This document shows, piece by piece, positions 6,742 through 16,478 of a stretch of DNA of 64,000 bases. The stretch is taken from positions 62,001-126,000 of the forward strand of contig NZ_WBOS01000003.1 of NCBI RefSeq assembly GCF_008923245.1, given 5' to 3'. The notes below the pieces were generated by a model. The model was not told the origin of the DNA and ran no database searches. It saw only the letters and a list, made by a program, of their open reading frames with translations. This DNA is from Cytobacillus depressus. GTDB lineage: Bacteria > Bacillota > Bacilli > Bacillales > Cytobacillaceae. The translations under genes and the position numbers were made by a program. The number at the start of each line of letters is the position of its first letter. Positions within the stretch are counted from its first letter, which is position 1.

Positions 6742-9564
6742 CTAACTCAAATACACCAAATTCCGCAGATCTTCCGTCGAGAGCTCCGTAATCCAGCTTT
6801 CGCTTTGGATGATCTGGTCATTTAAAGATTGCTTCTTCTCCAACATGGCGTCGATTTTTTCCTCGAGTGTGCCGGTGCAGATGAGCTTGTGGACGTGGAC
6901 AAAGCGTTTTTGTCCAATCCGGTAGGCGCGGTCGGTTGCTTGGTTTTCGACAGCGGGGTTCCACCAGCGGTCATAGTGGATGACATGGTTCGCTGCGGTT
7001 AAGTTCAAGCCAGTGCCGCCTGCCTTCAGTGATAATAGAAAAACAGGGAACTCATGATTTTGGAACTTCTCAATCATCCGATCGCGTTCGTTTTTCGGAA
7101 CACTGCCATTCAAAAACGGAACGTCCACACCGAATTTTTTCTTAATCATGGACCGGATCATGTTGCCCATCTCAATATACTGAGTGAAAATCAGGCAGCT
7201 TTCTCCTTGGTCCAATACAGAATCAACGAGCTCGCTCAGCTTCTCGAGCTTAGCGGAGCGCTCAATCATCTTCGCTGGCTTTTCTTCTTTTAAATAAAGT
7301 GCAGGGTGATTGCAAAGCTGCTTCAGACGACTCAACATTTGCAAAATCAAACCTTTGCGCTCAAAGGCAGACAACTTTTCGATCTGCTCAAACGTGTCTT
7401 TAATCAGTTGTTCATATAAGGAGGCCTGCTCAGCTGTTAACGGGCAATATTCCTTTTGCTCGAGTTTGTCTGGAAGATTGAGCGCTACTTCATCATCCTT
7501 TTTCGTACGCCGCAGCAGGAAAGGGCGAATGAAAGCTTGGAGCTGCTGCACTTTTTCCTTATTGTCATCTTTTTCAATTGGGAGGACAAACCGCTTTTGA
7601 AATTGCCCCGTGCTGCCTAAATACCCGTGATTCGTAAAATCAAAAATCGACCAAAGCTCGGCTAAGCGGTTTTCCATGGGGGTGCCGGTCAAGGCAATAT
7701 GATGCTTGCCCTTTAGCTTCCGAACGGCTTTTGACTGCTTCGTTTGCGCGTTTTTAATATTTTGCGCCTCATCAATGCTGATCGAGCTCCATTCGATCCC
7801 AACAAAATCCTCCTCATCCATATGGGTGAGGCCGTAGGAGGTGAGCACAACATCGGCTGCCGTTACTTTTTCTGTAAACTCATCGCCTTTCGCGCGATTT
7901 CCTCCATAATGAAGATACACATTCAGCTTAGGTGCAAACCGCTCAATTTCCTTCTGCCAGTTTCCTAACACAGAGGTCGGACAGATAATCAACGCAGGTC
8001 CGCTGTCTTTTTCCGTTTCTTTTACTTTTAAAAGATAAGAAATGAGCTGAATCGTTTTCCCGAGTCCCATATCATCGGCTAAGCAAGCGCCAAACCCATA
8101 TCTTCGCAAAAATAGCATCCAGCTCATGCCGAGTTTTTGATATGGACGAAGCTCTCCTTGAAAAGAAGCTGGCACTTCCTCAAGCGGAATGTCCTTCACG
8201 TCCCGAAGCTGCTTCACCATTTGCTTCCACTGGCGGTTCAGCTCAATTTGGATGCGGGCAAATGCTTTCGGATTTTCCAAATCGTCCTCCGCCTGAGATT
8301 CATCGGCCATTAGCTCCTGCTCAATTAAATCACGGACATGGAGTCCTTCTTTTTCCGCCTTTTTCATTAAATCCTGGATTTGCCGAACGAAGGCAGGGTC
8401 GAGCTTAATCCAGCGACCGCGAATATAAACGAGACGACGCTTTTCCTCGACCATGCTGCGGAATTCATCCTCTGACAAATCCACTCCGTTCATCGATATG
8501 CGCCAGTCATAATCGAGCATGGCCTGTAGTCCAACGAAGGAAGGGCGATGGCTAGTGGATTGCCCCTTTAACCGCGCTTTCACACGTAAGCTCGCATTTT
8601 TCATCGCTTGCCACCAAGAAGGCAACAGAATTGCAATCCCAAGGGAGAGAAGGGTTTCACTTGCTTCGGTCAAAAATGTCCAGGCTTCATCCTCCGTTAA
8701 GCGTGTCGAAATGCCTTTATCGCCTTTTAACCAAGGAAAAACATTCAGCCATCTTTCCTGTTCCTTTTCGATTGCATCCTCGTACTTTTTCCAGCCGCGT
8801 GGATAGTTCGCGTAATCATGGGCATCCACAAGCAATTCGGGATTTTTTTTCCCGCGGAGAAAAATGCTTAAATCCCAATTTTCATCTAAATCCGCAGGCT
8901 CTTCCAGCTTCAATCCAATCGTAAAAGGAACGTCGTTTTCCTTAATGCCTATCCATTCCTGCCAGCTTTCTTCATCGAAATAAGCGGCGAGATCGCGAGG
9001 GGAAAGATCGCTCGTTCTTAGCGTATTGATTTTTCCGCTTAAATCCTCACGCAGCTTGCTATTCCGCCCGAAATACGCGTCCAATGCATGGTGAAATAAA
9101 TCGCCGGTAAATGTTTGAACAGATTGCTCTTCAATCACTTGCTCCCAGAAGGAAGAACCAAATTCCTGTACAACGCGGTCTGGCAATGCCCAGCGGAACT
9201 CGCCATTTTCCCAGGCGGAGAAATCAGGTATCCATTCCTTTTCCGAAATTGCCTCATATATAGGAAGGGAAGCGGCTAAGCAAATTTGCGCTGTCTCATC
9301 CCAATCCCACTCGATAAAGGAGTTGAACTGTTCCTTGGCAAATAATGTGACAAGCTGCCAGCCGTTTAGGAGAATATCTGTCTCCTCGGCAGTCTTGTCC
9401 GTTTGAAAAATCGTTCCATAGAAGCTTTCCTCATGTCGATGGAAAAGCAGTTTCACCCAGAAATCGGGATCGAAATAATGGCCATCATCGTCCAGAGCCG
9501 AAAGTGCATAGAGATCCGTAGTAATATGTCGAACATGAATGTTTATTTTTCTAATATCAAGCAT
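6742..9564 (-). CDS. ywqA: SNF2-family DNA-dependent ATPase YwqA
   Basis: A 940-residue Swi2/Snf2 helicase-like protein. The N-terminal half is a bacterial SNF2-associated region; the ATPase core follows: Walker A DDMGLGKT (about residue 500), the DEAQ box in SIDEAQNIKN (about 598), and the C-terminal RecA lobe with QATDRAYRIGQ (about 880). Family members move along DNA or remodel protein-DNA complexes; the exact substrate here is not known. Its ATG overlaps the stop of ywqB by 8 bases, so the two are translationally coupled. Order and pairing match B. subtilis ywqA-ywqB. Confidence 0.93.
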   Translation of the reverse strand: MLDIRKINIHVRHITTDLYALSALDDDGHYFDPDFWVKLLFHRHEESFYGTIFQTDKTAEETDILLNGWQLVTLFAKEQFNSFIEWDWDETAQICLAASLPIYEAISEKEWIPDFSAWENGEFRWALPDRVVQEFGSSFWEQVIEEQSVQTFTGDLFHHALDAYFGRNSKLREDLSGKINTLRTSDLSPRDLAAYFDEESWQEWIGIKENDVPFTIGLKLEEPADLDENWDLSIFLRGKKNPELLVDAHDYANYPRGWKKYEDAIEKEQERWLNVFPWLKGDKGISTRLTEDEAWTFLTEASETLLSLGIAILLPSWWQAMKNASLRVKARLKGQSTSHRPSFVGLQAMLDYDWRISMNGVDLSEDEFRSMVEEKRRLVYIRGRWIKLDPAFVRQIQDLMKKAEKEGLHVRDLIEQELMADESQAEDDLENPKAFARIQIELNRQWKQMVKQLRDVKDIPLEEVPASFQGELRPYQKLGMSWMLFLRRYGFGACLADDMGLGKTIQLISYLLKVKETEKDSGPALIICPTSVLGNWQKEIERFAPKLNVYLHYGGNRAKGDEFTEKVTAADVVLTSYGLTHMDEEDFVGIEWSSISIDEAQNIKNAQTKQSKAVRKLKGKHHIALTGTPMENRLAELWSIFDFTNHGYLGSTGQFQKRFVLPIEKDDNKEKVQQLQAFIRPFLLRRTKKDDEVALNLPDKLEQKEYCPLTAEQASLYEQLIKDTFEQIEKLSAFERKGLILQMLSRLKQLCNHPALYLKEEKPAKMIERSAKLEKLSELVDSVLDQGESCLIFTQYIEMGNMIRSMIKKKFGVDVPFLNGSVPKNERDRMIEKFQNHEFPVFLLSLKAGGTGLNLTAANHVIHYDRWWNPAVENQATDRAYRIGQKRFVHVHKLICTGTLEEKIDAMLEKKQSLNDQIIQSESWITELSTEDLRNLVYLS

Positions 9565-11173
9565 CGATCAGCTTTCCCCTTTTACACTCTTCCTGAAAGG
9601 CACGGAGACGTTTTGTTTTTTCCAGCAATGCCTCTAGGAAAAATGCCCAATCATCTTGTCGTTTCAATTTTTTATATAAAGTCCTTAGTTTTTTCAATTT
9701 GCGCACAGCTTGGCGGTAATGGTCCCGGCCTTTATGAGCGATATGGCTTTGGACCGACTGGTGGTAGAGCGGTAGAAGTAAAGACGGTTCGGCTTTTTCA
9801 ATCACTTTGATCCGGCTTTTCGGAAGCATGTCGATATCATAATTCAGCATCGCCTGCAAATCCGTCCAGCGGGCAAAATCCTCATTTTCAAAAAGAATAT
9901 CCTCATATTCACTAAAGCTGTATGGCAGCAATTCAAAGAGCGCTTTTTCATAGAGATCCTGTCTGCCAGCCTCCGTACAATACGGCTGAATTGCCCGAAT
10001 CGCCATATTCGTAAAACTGCGATTCGCGTAGTGGTTATCTTCAATATGAATATATTCCCGCAGCTTTTTGATGAATTCCTCCACATAGGGGCCCATGCGT
10101 TTCCATTCCTTATGACTTGTAAAAAGCCCGAGCCAGTAAAGAAAATACGGGGTTAGCCATTTATCAGTACCGGACAGCTGATCAAGTGCGATTTCATCGT
10201 CACCTAATAGGATGTGCTGATGAGTGATCCCAACGGAAATCGGAAAATTTTTGTTTTCAATCGCTCGAAGTTTTGCGACCTCCTCTTGACACCAAGCCTT
10301 CTTTTTGAAAAACTTCGCCCATAATAACCGGTATATTTGAATTTGTTCAAAATCAAGCGTGAATTCACCCATTAGAATGTCAGCAGAATCCGCCTTGAAT
10401 TTTTCAATGAATTCATCAAAGGCAAACGGAAGGGAGTGAACGGAAAGTTTCTCCGTCGCATCCACAATATCCTGAATTAAATCTTCGAAAAGATGAAGGT
10501 AGTAGCGGTTAATGATCTCACGCGAATGGCCGAGTTCGGTGCTTAGCTTCATTAAATATTTGAAAGAAAAAAAGTAGCCAATTAGGTGATAAAGGAGCTT
10601 CCATTCCTGCTCGAACGGGGCGTTTGCCTTCCACTGCCTCGTATAAATGTGAAAAAGCTCGGAAATAGTGTAAGGTTTCGGCTCGCCATTTCTTGTCATA
10701 ATCGCGGTGAAGCTTTCATGGAAGGCCGCTACCCATCTATCGTAATCGGGTTTTTGTCTGCTCGAGCTTGTTAATAAATCCCTTGCCGTTTGCAGTCCAA
10801 GCAGTTGAACTGCCTTACTCTCTTTTAGTGGCTTTCTCCAATCAGCGGCCCAGTCCATCACACTCGTTGCCTGTGAAAGCAGCTGGAAAAACACAGCAAG
10901 TTGATGACGGCAAAACCCATCCGCCGGACAAGAGCATTCGCTTAAATTGATATAATCAAGATCCAGCAACACCCTTGCCGGCATCACATCTTGAACAACA
11001 CCCGATATGTTAGTCCCATCAAAGCGAATTTGCGAAACAAGCCTCTGCCGAAAAAGCAGCAGCCCCTTCTGCACCAACCGTTCATCCTCCTCAATTCTAG
11101 GACTTAACATATCCTTCAATTCACTCGCCGCAAAATCCAACGGCTCCAACAAATGCTCCGGAATGCTCGACAT
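9557..11173 (-). CDS. ywqB: SWIM zinc-finger protein YwqB
   Basis: A 538-residue protein with a SWIM domain, CSCPADGFCRHQ (about residues 77-90, CxC...CxH zinc ligands), followed by a long helical region without other recognised motifs. SWIM proteins often partner SNF2 ATPases, and this gene overlaps ywqA. The start at 11173 is chosen because AAAGGAGG lies upstream at good spacing; the open frame extends 17 codons further without support. A GGTGTCAGACACC repeat lies about 40 bases upstream. Confidence 0.85.
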   Translation of the reverse strand: MSSIPEHLLEPLDFAASELKDMLSPRIEEDERLVQKGLLLFRQRLVSQIRFDGTNISGVVQDVMPARVLLDLDYINLSECSCPADGFCRHQLAVFFQLLSQATSVMDWAADWRKPLKESKAVQLLGLQTARDLLTSSSRQKPDYDRWVAAFHESFTAIMTRNGEPKPYTISELFHIYTRQWKANAPFEQEWKLLYHLIGYFFSFKYLMKLSTELGHSREIINRYYLHLFEDLIQDIVDATEKLSVHSLPFAFDEFIEKFKADSADILMGEFTLDFEQIQIYRLLWAKFFKKKAWCQEEVAKLRAIENKNFPISVGITHQHILLGDDEIALDQLSGTDKWLTPYFLYWLGLFTSHKEWKRMGPYVEEFIKKLREYIHIEDNHYANRSFTNMAIRAIQPYCTEAGRQDLYEKALFELLPYSFSEYEDILFENEDFARWTDLQAMLNYDIDMLPKSRIKVIEKAEPSLLLPLYHQSVQSHIAHKGRDHYRQAVRKLKKLRTLYKKLKRQDDWAFFLEALLEKTKRLRAFQEECKRGKLIDA

Positions 11174-11209
11174 AGAAAATACCTCCTTTACGGTGTTAAA
11201 GCGGTTTTT

Positions 11210-11234
11210 GGTGTCAGACACCATTCGTGGACAA
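11210..11234 (-). repeat. Short dispersed palindrome with conserved flank, copy 1
   Basis: GGTGTCAGACACC followed by ATTCGTGGACA. Read on the minus strand this is TGTCCACG-n4-GGTGTCTGACACC, shared with 24050-24073 and 51388-51411. Confidence 0.75.
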
Positions 11235-11287
11235 TCCTAACTTTTTTCTCCCTGGTGCGGACACTCAATGGACAGTTTATATGGTTT

Positions 11288-11320
11288 GTCCTTTTGAGGT
11301 GTCAGACACCTTAAAAGGAC
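11288..11320. repeat. 33-base hairpin containing GGTGTCAGACACC
   Basis: GTCCTTTTGA and TTAAAAGGAC flank the 13-base palindrome at 11298-11310, giving an almost perfect 33-base inverted repeat. Confidence 0.75.
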
Positions 11321-11464
11321 AATGTGGGTTGTTTGTGTTTTTGGGGTGGACATTTATCGGTTGAAATATGTCCGTATCATAGGTATCGGTATATTAAAAA
11401 AATCCATTCCTATATTATACCATTATGGAGGATGGCGTTAAAGGGGAGAGGGCTTGGCGTGATT

Positions 11465-11599
11465 ATGAAAACATTTCTTGAATTTATACGAGAAATTCTG
11501 AAGGGAATGGTGCGTGAAATATTCGCCTATTTCTTTCGGAAAAATGTACTAGAACGCAAGAAAACCACCCGACGCCGTCGAAAGCAGGGTGGCCGCTGA
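11465..11599 (+). CDS. Hypothetical small basic protein
   Basis: 44 residues: amphipathic/hydrophobic N-terminal half (MKTFLEFIREILKGMVREIF) and a strongly basic tail (ERKKTTRRRRKQGGR). GGGGAGAGGG precedes it, and a GTG two codons upstream is an alternative start. A terminator follows at 11650. No family recognised; possibly membrane-associated. Confidence 0.45.
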   Translation: MKTFLEFIREILKGMVREIFAYFFRKNVLERKKTTRRRRKQGGR

Positions 11600-11649
11600 A
11601 AAAATAAAAACAAATAGACAACTACCACTCTTACTGTAACAGTTGCATT

Positions 11650-11678
11650 GAGAAGTGTTACTAGCACTTCTCTTTTTT
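11650..11678 (+). terminator. Rho-independent terminator
   Basis: GAGAAGTG pairs with CACTTCTC, followed by T6. It follows the small basic ORF. Confidence 0.85.
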
Positions 11679-11872
11679 ATTATATTCTTATTGCACACGA
11701 AATAAACCATGTGATAAAGTTCCCTCCGGTAGAGCTTTAGATTTTTAGAGGAATTAATCGGGCAGCTTTATTAAAAATCAGGGAAAAGAGAATGTGATTA
11801 AGACTCATTATCTCGGTGCATTATTAGCTTCGGATCAACCATTTATTTCCTTTTAAATTTTAAATAAATATA

Positions 11873-11902
11873 TTGACCAACAGTATTAATTCGTGGTATA
11901 TT
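11873..11902 (+). promoter_or_regulatory. Sigma-A type promoter of the CarD-like gene
   Basis: TTGACC, an 18-base spacer and TATATT, 65 bases before the start codon. The rest of 11679-11966 shows no gene. Confidence 0.5.
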
Positions 11903-11966
11903 AATAAATTTGGTAAAAATCGCTGCATGTGTTACAATATAAATGTAAGTATATGGAGGCGATGAT

Positions 11967-12440
11967 ATGTTTCAAATTGGCGACAAGGTTTTTTATCCAA
12001 TGCATGGGGCAGGCATCATTAAGGCCATAGAAGAACGTGAAGTTTTAGGTAAGAAAAGGGAGTATTGTATCATAAATATCCCATTAAATAAGATGGATGT
12101 TATGATACCATGGGACACTATTTCAATATCTGGCGTCCGGTCCATTGTAGATCGGAAAACAATGAATGAAATATTGTTTGATTTTCACAATGTGGAGTCC
12201 GATTGTTCTCTCCCCTGGAAGGAAAGATTCAAATCGAATACAGAGAAATTGAAGACGGGAAGGATGGAGGAATCGGCTGAAATTGTTCGAGATCTCCTGC
12301 ATCGCAATAAGGAAAAATCACTGAATACAAGCGAGAGGCAAATGCTCAATCAAGCACAAAGAAATATCATAAGTGAGCTTGTTTTAATTAAAGATATTAC
12401 CGCGGACGAAGCAGCTGATTTATTGAAGCAGACTAGCTAG
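11967..12440 (+). CDS. CarD-like transcriptional regulator
   Basis: 157 residues of the CarD_CdnL/TRCF RNA-polymerase-interacting family. The N-terminal Tudor-like domain is clear: FQIGDKVFYPMHGAGIIKAI and the INIPLNKMDVMIP strand. The C-terminal helical part (about 70-157) includes SLPWKERFKSNTEKLKTG and ends in a four-helix region. Such proteins bind the RNA polymerase beta subunit and stabilise open complexes. Start has TGGAGG 8 bases upstream. Single-gene transcription unit between a promoter and a bidirectional terminator. Confidence 0.88.
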   Translation: MFQIGDKVFYPMHGAGIIKAIEEREVLGKKREYCIINIPLNKMDVMIPWDTISISGVRSIVDRKTMNEILFDFHNVESDCSLPWKERFKSNTEKLKTGRMEESAEIVRDLLHRNKEKSLNTSERQMLNQAQRNIISELVLIKDITADEAADLLKQTS

Positions 12441-12520
12441 CAGGCATCGTGAACTTCTAGGGAGCTAACGTGAACGTAGCACCCTTTTCTTTCGGAAAAT
12501 TGTACTAACACGAAATATAA

Positions 12521-12558
12521 AAAAATCAGACCCCGCAAATATGTAGGGTCTGATTTTT
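12521..12558. terminator. Bidirectional terminator
   Basis: AAAAATCAGACCC pairs with GGGTCTGATTTTT between the convergent CarD-like and LysM-3D genes. Confidence 0.88.
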
Positions 12559-13113
12559 TTATTGATAAACCTTAATCTTCACCGTTTTCTTACCCCATTG
12601 GATCGCTTGCTGCTTGGATGGGATAAAAACATCGATTTTGTTGCCTTTGACGGAGGAGCCTTTATCTGCAGCGATGGCTTCGCCGTAGCCAGGTATGTAA
12701 ACCTTTGAGCCGAGCGGGATCACTTTTGGATCAACTGAGATGACTTTTGCGTTTGGGTTCTTTTTCAAGTTGATTCCAGTGGCAGTGATGCCGCTGCAGT
12801 TTGTGCAGCTTGCTGTATAGGCAGTAGCGGTTACTGTGATCTCTTTGTAGCTTGCAGACTTCACAGCAGGTGCAGCTGGCTTCGCTTGTGCTGCGTTGGG
12901 CGAAATTATTAATACTTGTTTAGGCTTGAGTGTTTCTGATTTAAGATTATTCCATGACTTTAATTTCTGCACAGAAACATAATGTTTTTTTGAAATTCCC
13001 CAAAGGGTATCTCCTTTTTTGACTTCATATGTATTCCCTGCGGCTAGGGATGAATTTGAAAAACCAAATAGTAGTAAAACGGAAGTAGATAGACAGAATA
13101 GTAGTTTCTTCAT
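12559..13113 (-). CDS. Secreted LysM-3D domain protein (YocH-like)
   Basis: A 184-residue exported cell-wall protein: signal peptide (MKKLLFCLSTSVLLLFGF..., cleavage near SLAAG), one LysM peptidoglycan-binding domain (about 26-70, YEVKKGDTLWGISKK), an Ala/Pro linker, and a C-terminal 3D domain (about 97-184) with the motifs TATGINLKKNP, VISVDPKVIPLGSKVYIPGYG and AADKG, ending IDVFIP. The family (YocH, Rpf-like 3D hydrolases) cleaves peptidoglycan. B. subtilis YocH has two LysM domains; this has one. Start at 13113 is supported by AAGGAGA. Confidence 0.85.
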   Translation of the reverse strand: MKKLLFCLSTSVLLLFGFSNSSLAAGNTYEVKKGDTLWGISKKHYVSVQKLKSWNNLKSETLKPKQVLIISPNAAQAKPAAPAVKSASYKEITVTATAYTASCTNCSGITATGINLKKNPNAKVISVDPKVIPLGSKVYIPGYGEAIAADKGSSVKGNKIDVFIPSKQQAIQWGKKTVKIKVYQ

Positions 13114-13450
13114 AACGAGATTCTCCTTTTCTTTTCTCTGTAAAAAGAATAATAACAGAGGAAGATAACAGGAACGTTGCAAAATATTACTATTTTCATT
13201 ACAAAATAAACGACCTTTGTAATAATTCGAGAATTATTACTGTTCCAAATTGGAAAATTTTGTTGAAACTTGACGATTTAGGGGGTATACTTTTGAAATA
13301 CATATTTCCAGTATTCAGCAATTATTGCATGTAAAAGTACTAAGTTTCTATAAAGGGACATTCAGGATGTAAAATCCGTATTGCTACTTTTTTCATAGAG
13401 TAGCCTTTTTTACGTTTAGCGAGAATTATTACAAAAGAAAGAAGGTTATC
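13114..13450. promoter_or_regulatory. Divergent intergenic region with operator-like palindrome
   Basis: About 340 AT-rich bases between divergent genes. At 13219-13240, GTAATAATTC and GAATTATTAC form perfect 10-base arms around two bases. A half-site, GAGAATTATTAC, recurs at 13421-13432, 19 bases before the chemoreceptor start. No WalR-type double hexamer was found. Confidence 0.5.
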
Positions 13451-15439
13451 ATGAATATGAACAACAAGAAAAAAACAAAGAAGAAAAAATTTTTTACTTT
13501 TACAATTAGAAAAAAGCTAATCTTATCGTTTCTATTCATTTTGCTCATTCCATCTATTACAATTGGGCTCTCTTCTTATATAAACGCCTACAATAATATA
13601 AAGGAAAAAATCCAGCTTAGCTCAAGTGAAAATATTCAAGTCATTGATAAATTCATTACGAGCTTTATTGATCCGAAATTAAATGATGCGGCCTATTATG
13701 CCAATCATTTTAATCAAAACTCTTTTTCTAGTACGAACCGTCAGATGACAATCGAGGATTTAATAGAATATCAATCGCTGCATCCTGAAAGTGTTACTGC
13801 TTTTGTTGGTTCCGAGGAGGGCGAATTTATTCTTTACCCTAACCACAAAATGCCGGATGGCTATGATGCTAGAAAAAGAGATTGGTATACGCTGGCAAAA
13901 GCGGCAAGTGGAAGAACCATTGTTACGGAGCCATATAAGGATGCTTTTACAGGCGATATCCTTGTGACAGTTGCCCATGCACTTGAAGATGGGACAGGGG
14001 TATTTGGCATCGATCTTAGTTTAGAGGCATTAAGAAGTTTGACAGAAGGAATTAAAATTGGAAATAAAGGCTACCCGGTGATCTTGAGCGCGGATGGAAA
14101 TTATTTAGTACATCCGGAATTCGAACCTGGAACAAAGGCAGAGGGCAGTTGGGTTCAGCCTGTTTTGGAAATGATTGAAGGACGTGTAAGCGATCAGGAA
14201 AACCAGTTCGATTTTGCAACGAATGGGAAAACAGGATTGAAAATTGCCGGCGTCATGGCATTGGACGAAGTGAATCAAGATGCTAAACCGATATTAATGA
14301 CGACTGTATGGATAGTCGGTCTTTTTATCCTAGTTGGTGTGATTCTTACTTATTTCGTCATTCAGTCGATTACAAAACCTTTAGACGAGCTTGTTACTGC
14401 AACGGAAAAGGTCAGTGAGGGCGACCTGACGCAAACCTTTAAGTGGAAAAATAATGATGAAATTAGTCGTTTAGGCATGAGCTTTAATCAAATGGTCGCA
14501 TCTCTCCATGAGCTCATTCAAAGTGTCGAGGAAAAAGCTGAGCTCCTTGCCGCTTCTTCTGAGCAGCTCATGGCAAGTGCAGAACAAAATAATATGGCGA
14601 CTGAGCAAATTGTAGAAGCCATTCAAGAAGTGGCATCTGGAACGGAAAAACAATCTTCGATGGTCGAGGAAAGCAATGGAATCGTTAAAAATATGGCAAA
14701 AGAAATGGAAGTGATGATCGGCCATTCGCAAACCGTTCGTCATACTTCGCTTGAAGCGGCTGCGAGCATATCGAATGGAAATGACGCCATTCAATTAACA
14801 ACCCAGCAAATGTCCAGCATCCATCAGACGATTGCTAAACTTGGCACAGTTGTTGAAGATCTTAGAAAACGCTCGATTGATATTAATCAAATCATTGATG
14901 TGATCTCTGGAATTGCTGACCAAACGAATCTTTTAGCATTAAATGCGGCGATCGAGGCGGCAAGAGCGGGGGAGCATGGCAGGGGATTCGCGGTCGTTGC
15001 AGATGAGGTGCGGAAATTGGCGGAACAGTCCTCTAAATCAACAGAAACAATTAGAGAATTAATCTCGTCCATTCAAATCGATACAAGCGACGCGGTCGAA
15101 TCCATGAACAAAGGCTCCGTGGAAATTGAAAAAGGAATGGAGCTTGTGCAAAGTGCAGGGGGCGCCTTCCGTGAAATCAAGCAATTCATCGACGAGGTAA
15201 ACGCCGAAATTCAAGTGATGTCTGCGTCAATAAATGAGGCTTCAGCTGGAACCGAGCAAGTGGTCGGGATTGTCAAGGGCATCGAAAATATTGCTCTAAA
15301 AACAACCTCCGACAGCCAAAATGTATCCGGCGCCACTGAAGAACAACTAGCTTCCATGGAGGAAATCACCGCTTCGGCCTCATCCCTTGCTTACATGGCA
15401 GAGGAGTTGAAGGGGGTAATTGGGAAGTTTAAGATGTAG
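13451..15439 (+). CDS. Methyl-accepting chemotaxis protein with extracellular Cache domain
   Basis: 662 residues, the length of B. subtilis McpA/McpB/TlpA. Order: cytoplasmic Lys-rich start, TM1 (about 25-45), extracellular double-Cache ligand domain (about 50-275, with [11 protein letters not shown]), TM2 (about 283-305), HAMP (about 306-360) and the signalling domain. The tip motif [20 protein letters not shown] (about 489-508) is intact. It relays ligand binding to CheA/CheW. The ligand is unknown. GAAGG lies upstream of the ATG. No other chemotaxis gene is near, so it is an orphan receptor. Confidence 0.93.
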   Translation: MNMNNKKKTKKKKFFTFTIRKKLILSFLFILLIPSITIGLSSYINAYNNIKEKIQLSSSENIQVIDKFITSFIDPKLNDAAYYANHFNQNSFSSTNRQMTIEDLIEYQSLHPESVTAFVGSEEGEFILYPNHKMPDGYDARKRDWYTLAKAASGRTIVTEPYKDAFTGDILVTVAHALEDGTGVFGIDLSLEALRSLTEGIKIGNKGYPVILSADGNYLVHPEFEPGTKAEGSWVQPVLEMIEGRVSDQENQFDFATNGKTGLKIAGVMALDEVNQDAKPILMTTVWIVGLFILVGVILTYFVIQSITKPLDELVTATEKVSEGDLTQTFKWKNNDEISRLGMSFNQMVASLHELIQSVEEKAELLAASSEQLMASAEQNNMATEQIVEAIQEVASGTEKQSSMVEESNGIVKNMAKEMEVMIGHSQTVRHTSLEAAASISNGNDAIQLTTQQMSSIHQTIAKLGTVVEDLRKRSIDINQIIDVISGIADQTNLLALNAAIEAARAGEHGRGFAVVADEVRKLAEQSSKSTETIRELISSIQIDTSDAVESMNKGSVEIEKGMELVQSAGGAFREIKQFIDEVNAEIQVMSASINEASAGTEQVVGIVKGIENIALKTTSDSQNVSGATEEQLASMEEITASASSLAYMAEELKGVIGKFKM

Positions 15440-15443
15440 GTCG

Positions 15444-15589
15444 TAACGGACATTTTGGAGGAAATCGACTGTGGGAGTGTCCGTTATAAGTGGAATAACG
15501 GACACATTGAAAGAAGTCGAGAGTGGAAATGTCCGTTATAAGCGGGAATAACGGACATTTTGATAGAAAGCAAGAATTGAAGTGTCCGA
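15444..15589. repeat. Alternating TAACGGACA / TGTCCGTTA palindromic cluster
   Basis: TAACGGACA-type words alternate in orientation at 15444, 15479, 15497, 15530, 15549 and (partial) 15582. The two central pairs form hairpins TCCGTTAT...ATAACGGA with 7-8 base loops. Spacer sequences are also similar, so this is a short tandem array of hairpins after the chemoreceptor gene. Confidence 0.7.
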
Positions 15590-15600
15590 AACAAATCTCA

Positions 15601-15637
15601 AAAAGACCGGCTTTGCATTTTAGCAGACCGGTCTTTT
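15601..15637. terminator. Bidirectional terminator
   Basis: AAAAGACCGG pairs with CCGGTCTTTT between the convergent chemoreceptor and DUF2922 genes. Confidence 0.85.
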
Positions 15638-15642
15638 CCCAA

Positions 15643-15861
15643 TTATTCTAATTCATACGAAGTCACATTCCGCTCAATGACCCTTGCTTCCCTAACCTCC
15701 ACAAGAGAGCCGTTCATCGTTTCGAATACATCGGCTGCAATAATTTGCTCCATCGCCTGCTTAACGGCAATTGGATCAATCGGCTCCTTCGGGTTATCCA
15801 CGGAAAGCCGTGAAAGCTTCCCGATATCAGTGACAAACGTCAATTCTAATGATTTAGCCAT
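15643..15861 (-). CDS. DUF2922 family protein
   Basis: A 72-residue protein, MAKSLELTFVTDIGKLSRLS and then ...IDPIAVKQAMEQIIAADVF, matching the DUF2922 family common in Bacillaceae. Function unknown. The ATG at 15861 lies 9 bases after AAGGAGG; a nearer ATG directly abuts the ribosome site and is unlikely to be used. Its usual partner, a DUF1659 gene, lies upstream on the same strand. Confidence 0.8.
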   Translation of the reverse strand: MAKSLELTFVTDIGKLSRLSVDNPKEPIDPIAVKQAMEQIIAADVFETMNGSLVEVREARVIERNVTSYELE

Positions 15862-15889
15862 GAGAATCATCCTCCTTTTTTCACGTTAA

Positions 15890-16061
15890 GAAAGTATAAA
15901 TTGTCAGCGAAGAAGTTAATTCGACGTAGTCGCCAATTTTAGGAATTAAGTAGAAGTGCAACTACGCCTCTGTCTTCGCCTTTCCAAGGCTTGCCAATCG
16001 GCGAGTTTTCTTTATTCGAAAAGCTCACTGGGGAAGGCTGGGCCTAGCCCCAGTTTTGGGA
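15890..16061 (-). other. Structured spacer between DUF1659 and DUF2922 genes
   Basis: About 170 bases without a plausible gene. CTGGGG and CCCCAG form a hairpin near 16027-16053, and GGCAAGCC...GGCGAAGAC-type inverted pieces follow. The small YvrJ gene that often accompanies this pair is not present. Confidence 0.35.
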
Positions 16062-16280
16062 TTAACCAACAATATCAAAGCTGTCGTTCCTTACAACGGA
16101 TGCTAAAAGGTCGTTGCTTAAAGAAGCAATCGCTTGAGCCGCTTGATGAAGCTGATCAGCAGTCGCTGTATTCTTCACATTTCCAAGAGTTTTCGTTTTG
16201 AAAATTGGCTCACCTTTATCGTTCAAACCAGTTTCAAACCTTAGACGAAGCTTCGTATCGATCATTAACGCTTGTGCCAT
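16062..16280 (-). CDS. DUF1659 family protein
   Basis: A 72-residue protein, MAQALMIDTKLRLRFETGL...DEKGEP-like core and KTKTLGNVKNTATADQLHQ, matching DUF1659. Function unknown; usually encoded beside DUF2922 as here. The ATG at 16280 is preferred over the GTG three codons upstream because the GAGGGGGTGAG ribosome site overlaps that GTG. Confidence 0.8.
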   Translation of the reverse strand: MAQALMIDTKLRLRFETGLNDKGEPIFKTKTLGNVKNTATADQLHQAAQAIASLSNDLLASVVRNDSFDIVG

Positions 16281-16371
16281 GTTTCTCACCCCCTCTCACC
16301 CTTTATATATAAGTGGGAGCGAGAGAAGGACAGGGGGAAGGAATATTTTTTGAAGAAGAATAATGGGCATG

Positions 16372-16407
16372 AAAAAAGCGAGTGATTTAGGTGTCATCAC
16401 TCGCTTT
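16372..16407 (-). terminator. Terminator of the regulator-pheromone operon
   Basis: AAGCGAGTGAT pairs with ATCACTCGCTT; on the minus strand it is followed by a T6 run. It lies 72 bases after the precursor stop codon. Confidence 0.85.
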
Positions 16408-16478
16408 GCTTATGTATATTCATAGAAGATATTATGTTATTAGGCTAGATCGGAACCGATACGATGTTTAGTATGGTA

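Noticed and set aside
13190..13450. WalR binding site for the YocH-like gene
   Set aside because: The expected two direct TGTWAH hexamers 5 bases apart are not present; the palindrome found is of a different kind.
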